DNA of 64,000 bases, taken from the NCBI GenBank assembly GCA_028871455.1, contig JAGWNF010000003.1, positions 124,001 to 188,000 on the forward strand, given 5' to 3'. Numbering within the stretch: position 1 is the first letter of the stretch; the number at the start of each line of letters is the position of its first letter. Position numbers and translations under genes: made by a program. Below are positions 63,994 through 64,000 of the stretch, piece after piece. The DNA is from Alphaproteobacteria bacterium (GTDB lineage: Bacteria; Pseudomonadota; Alphaproteobacteria; ATCC43930; CGMCC-115725). Below the pieces are notes generated by a model. The model was not told where the DNA came from. It ran no database searches and saw only the letters and a program-made list of their open reading frames with translations.

Positions 63994-64000
63994 GCCCCTC

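Noticed and set aside
1-64000. Search for a defence, secretion, BGC or mobile system
   Set aside because: No nuclease-helicase, toxin-antitoxin pair, transposase, integrase, NRPS/PKS or RM motifs were recognised; the window is core genome with scattered hypotheticals.

Overview
The window is GC-rich chromosomal DNA of an alphaproteobacterium. This rests on gene content and order: an ntrY-ntrX-dat-hfq-hflX run, the rlpA-dac-tmk-holB-metG-tatD-MBL-mazG cluster, yceD-rpmF-plsX-fabH-ihfA-merR, the riboflavin cluster with a degenerate RibBX, a MucR/Ros regulator, class I PhaC, a CBP3-type cytochrome bc1 chaperone and an HpnL-like hopanoid membrane protein. The order (Hyphomicrobiales-like or Rhodospirillales-like) cannot be settled by reading alone. 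Nearly all of it is core housekeeping DNA. I see no prophage, insertion sequence, CRISPR array or defence island.

Layout. 1-5822 (+): end of the NtrY kinase, NtrX, a D-amino-acid aminotransferase, a HAD phosphatase, Hfq, HflX and a beta-hydroxyacid dehydrogenase, mostly with 4-base overlaps. 5888-17053 (-): a frame-broken mazG, then an MBL hydrolase, TatD, two small envelope proteins, MetG, DNA polymerase III delta prime, thymidylate kinase (apparently with a CTG start), a D,D-carboxypeptidase, RlpA, a MltB-type transglycosylase and a thioesterase. 17264-27316: mixed small secreted or membrane proteins, an MFS transporter, MscS channel, MtgA, a PAS protein flush against tRNA-Glu, a SLOG-like protein, asparagine synthetase and a DUF302 protein. 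27538-32741 (-): RecJ, GlpX, homoserine dehydrogenase and an OmpA-like lipoprotein. 32919-44154: PhaC, MAPEG, ArgC, S9/L13, a thioesterase, an HpnL-like protein, a double-length ferritin-like protein, enoyl-CoA hydratase, CoA-binding protein, CutA, tRNA-Pro(GGG) and a MerR regulator. 44151-48017 (-): IHF-alpha, FabH, PlsX, L32, YceD and the bc1 chaperone. 48081-56694: BamE (+), then H+-pyrophosphatase, ThiL, NusB, RibH, RibBX, RibE, RibD, NrdR, a gutted glyA and RpiB (-). 56937-63993: MucR (+), an APC permease and a complete LivHMGFK branched-chain amino acid ABC transporter (-).

The most noteworthy sequence-level observations are: a 75-codon in-frame remnant of glyA keeping only both ends of serine hydroxymethyltransferase; mazG broken by three small insertions; a tmk frame with no ATG/GTG/TTG start upstream of its P-loop; a ferritin-like protein that is an internal tandem duplication with four E-E-x-R-H motifs; and a copy of the mucR 3' end on the far side of the adjacent permease. 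No gap between genes exceeds 300 bases.
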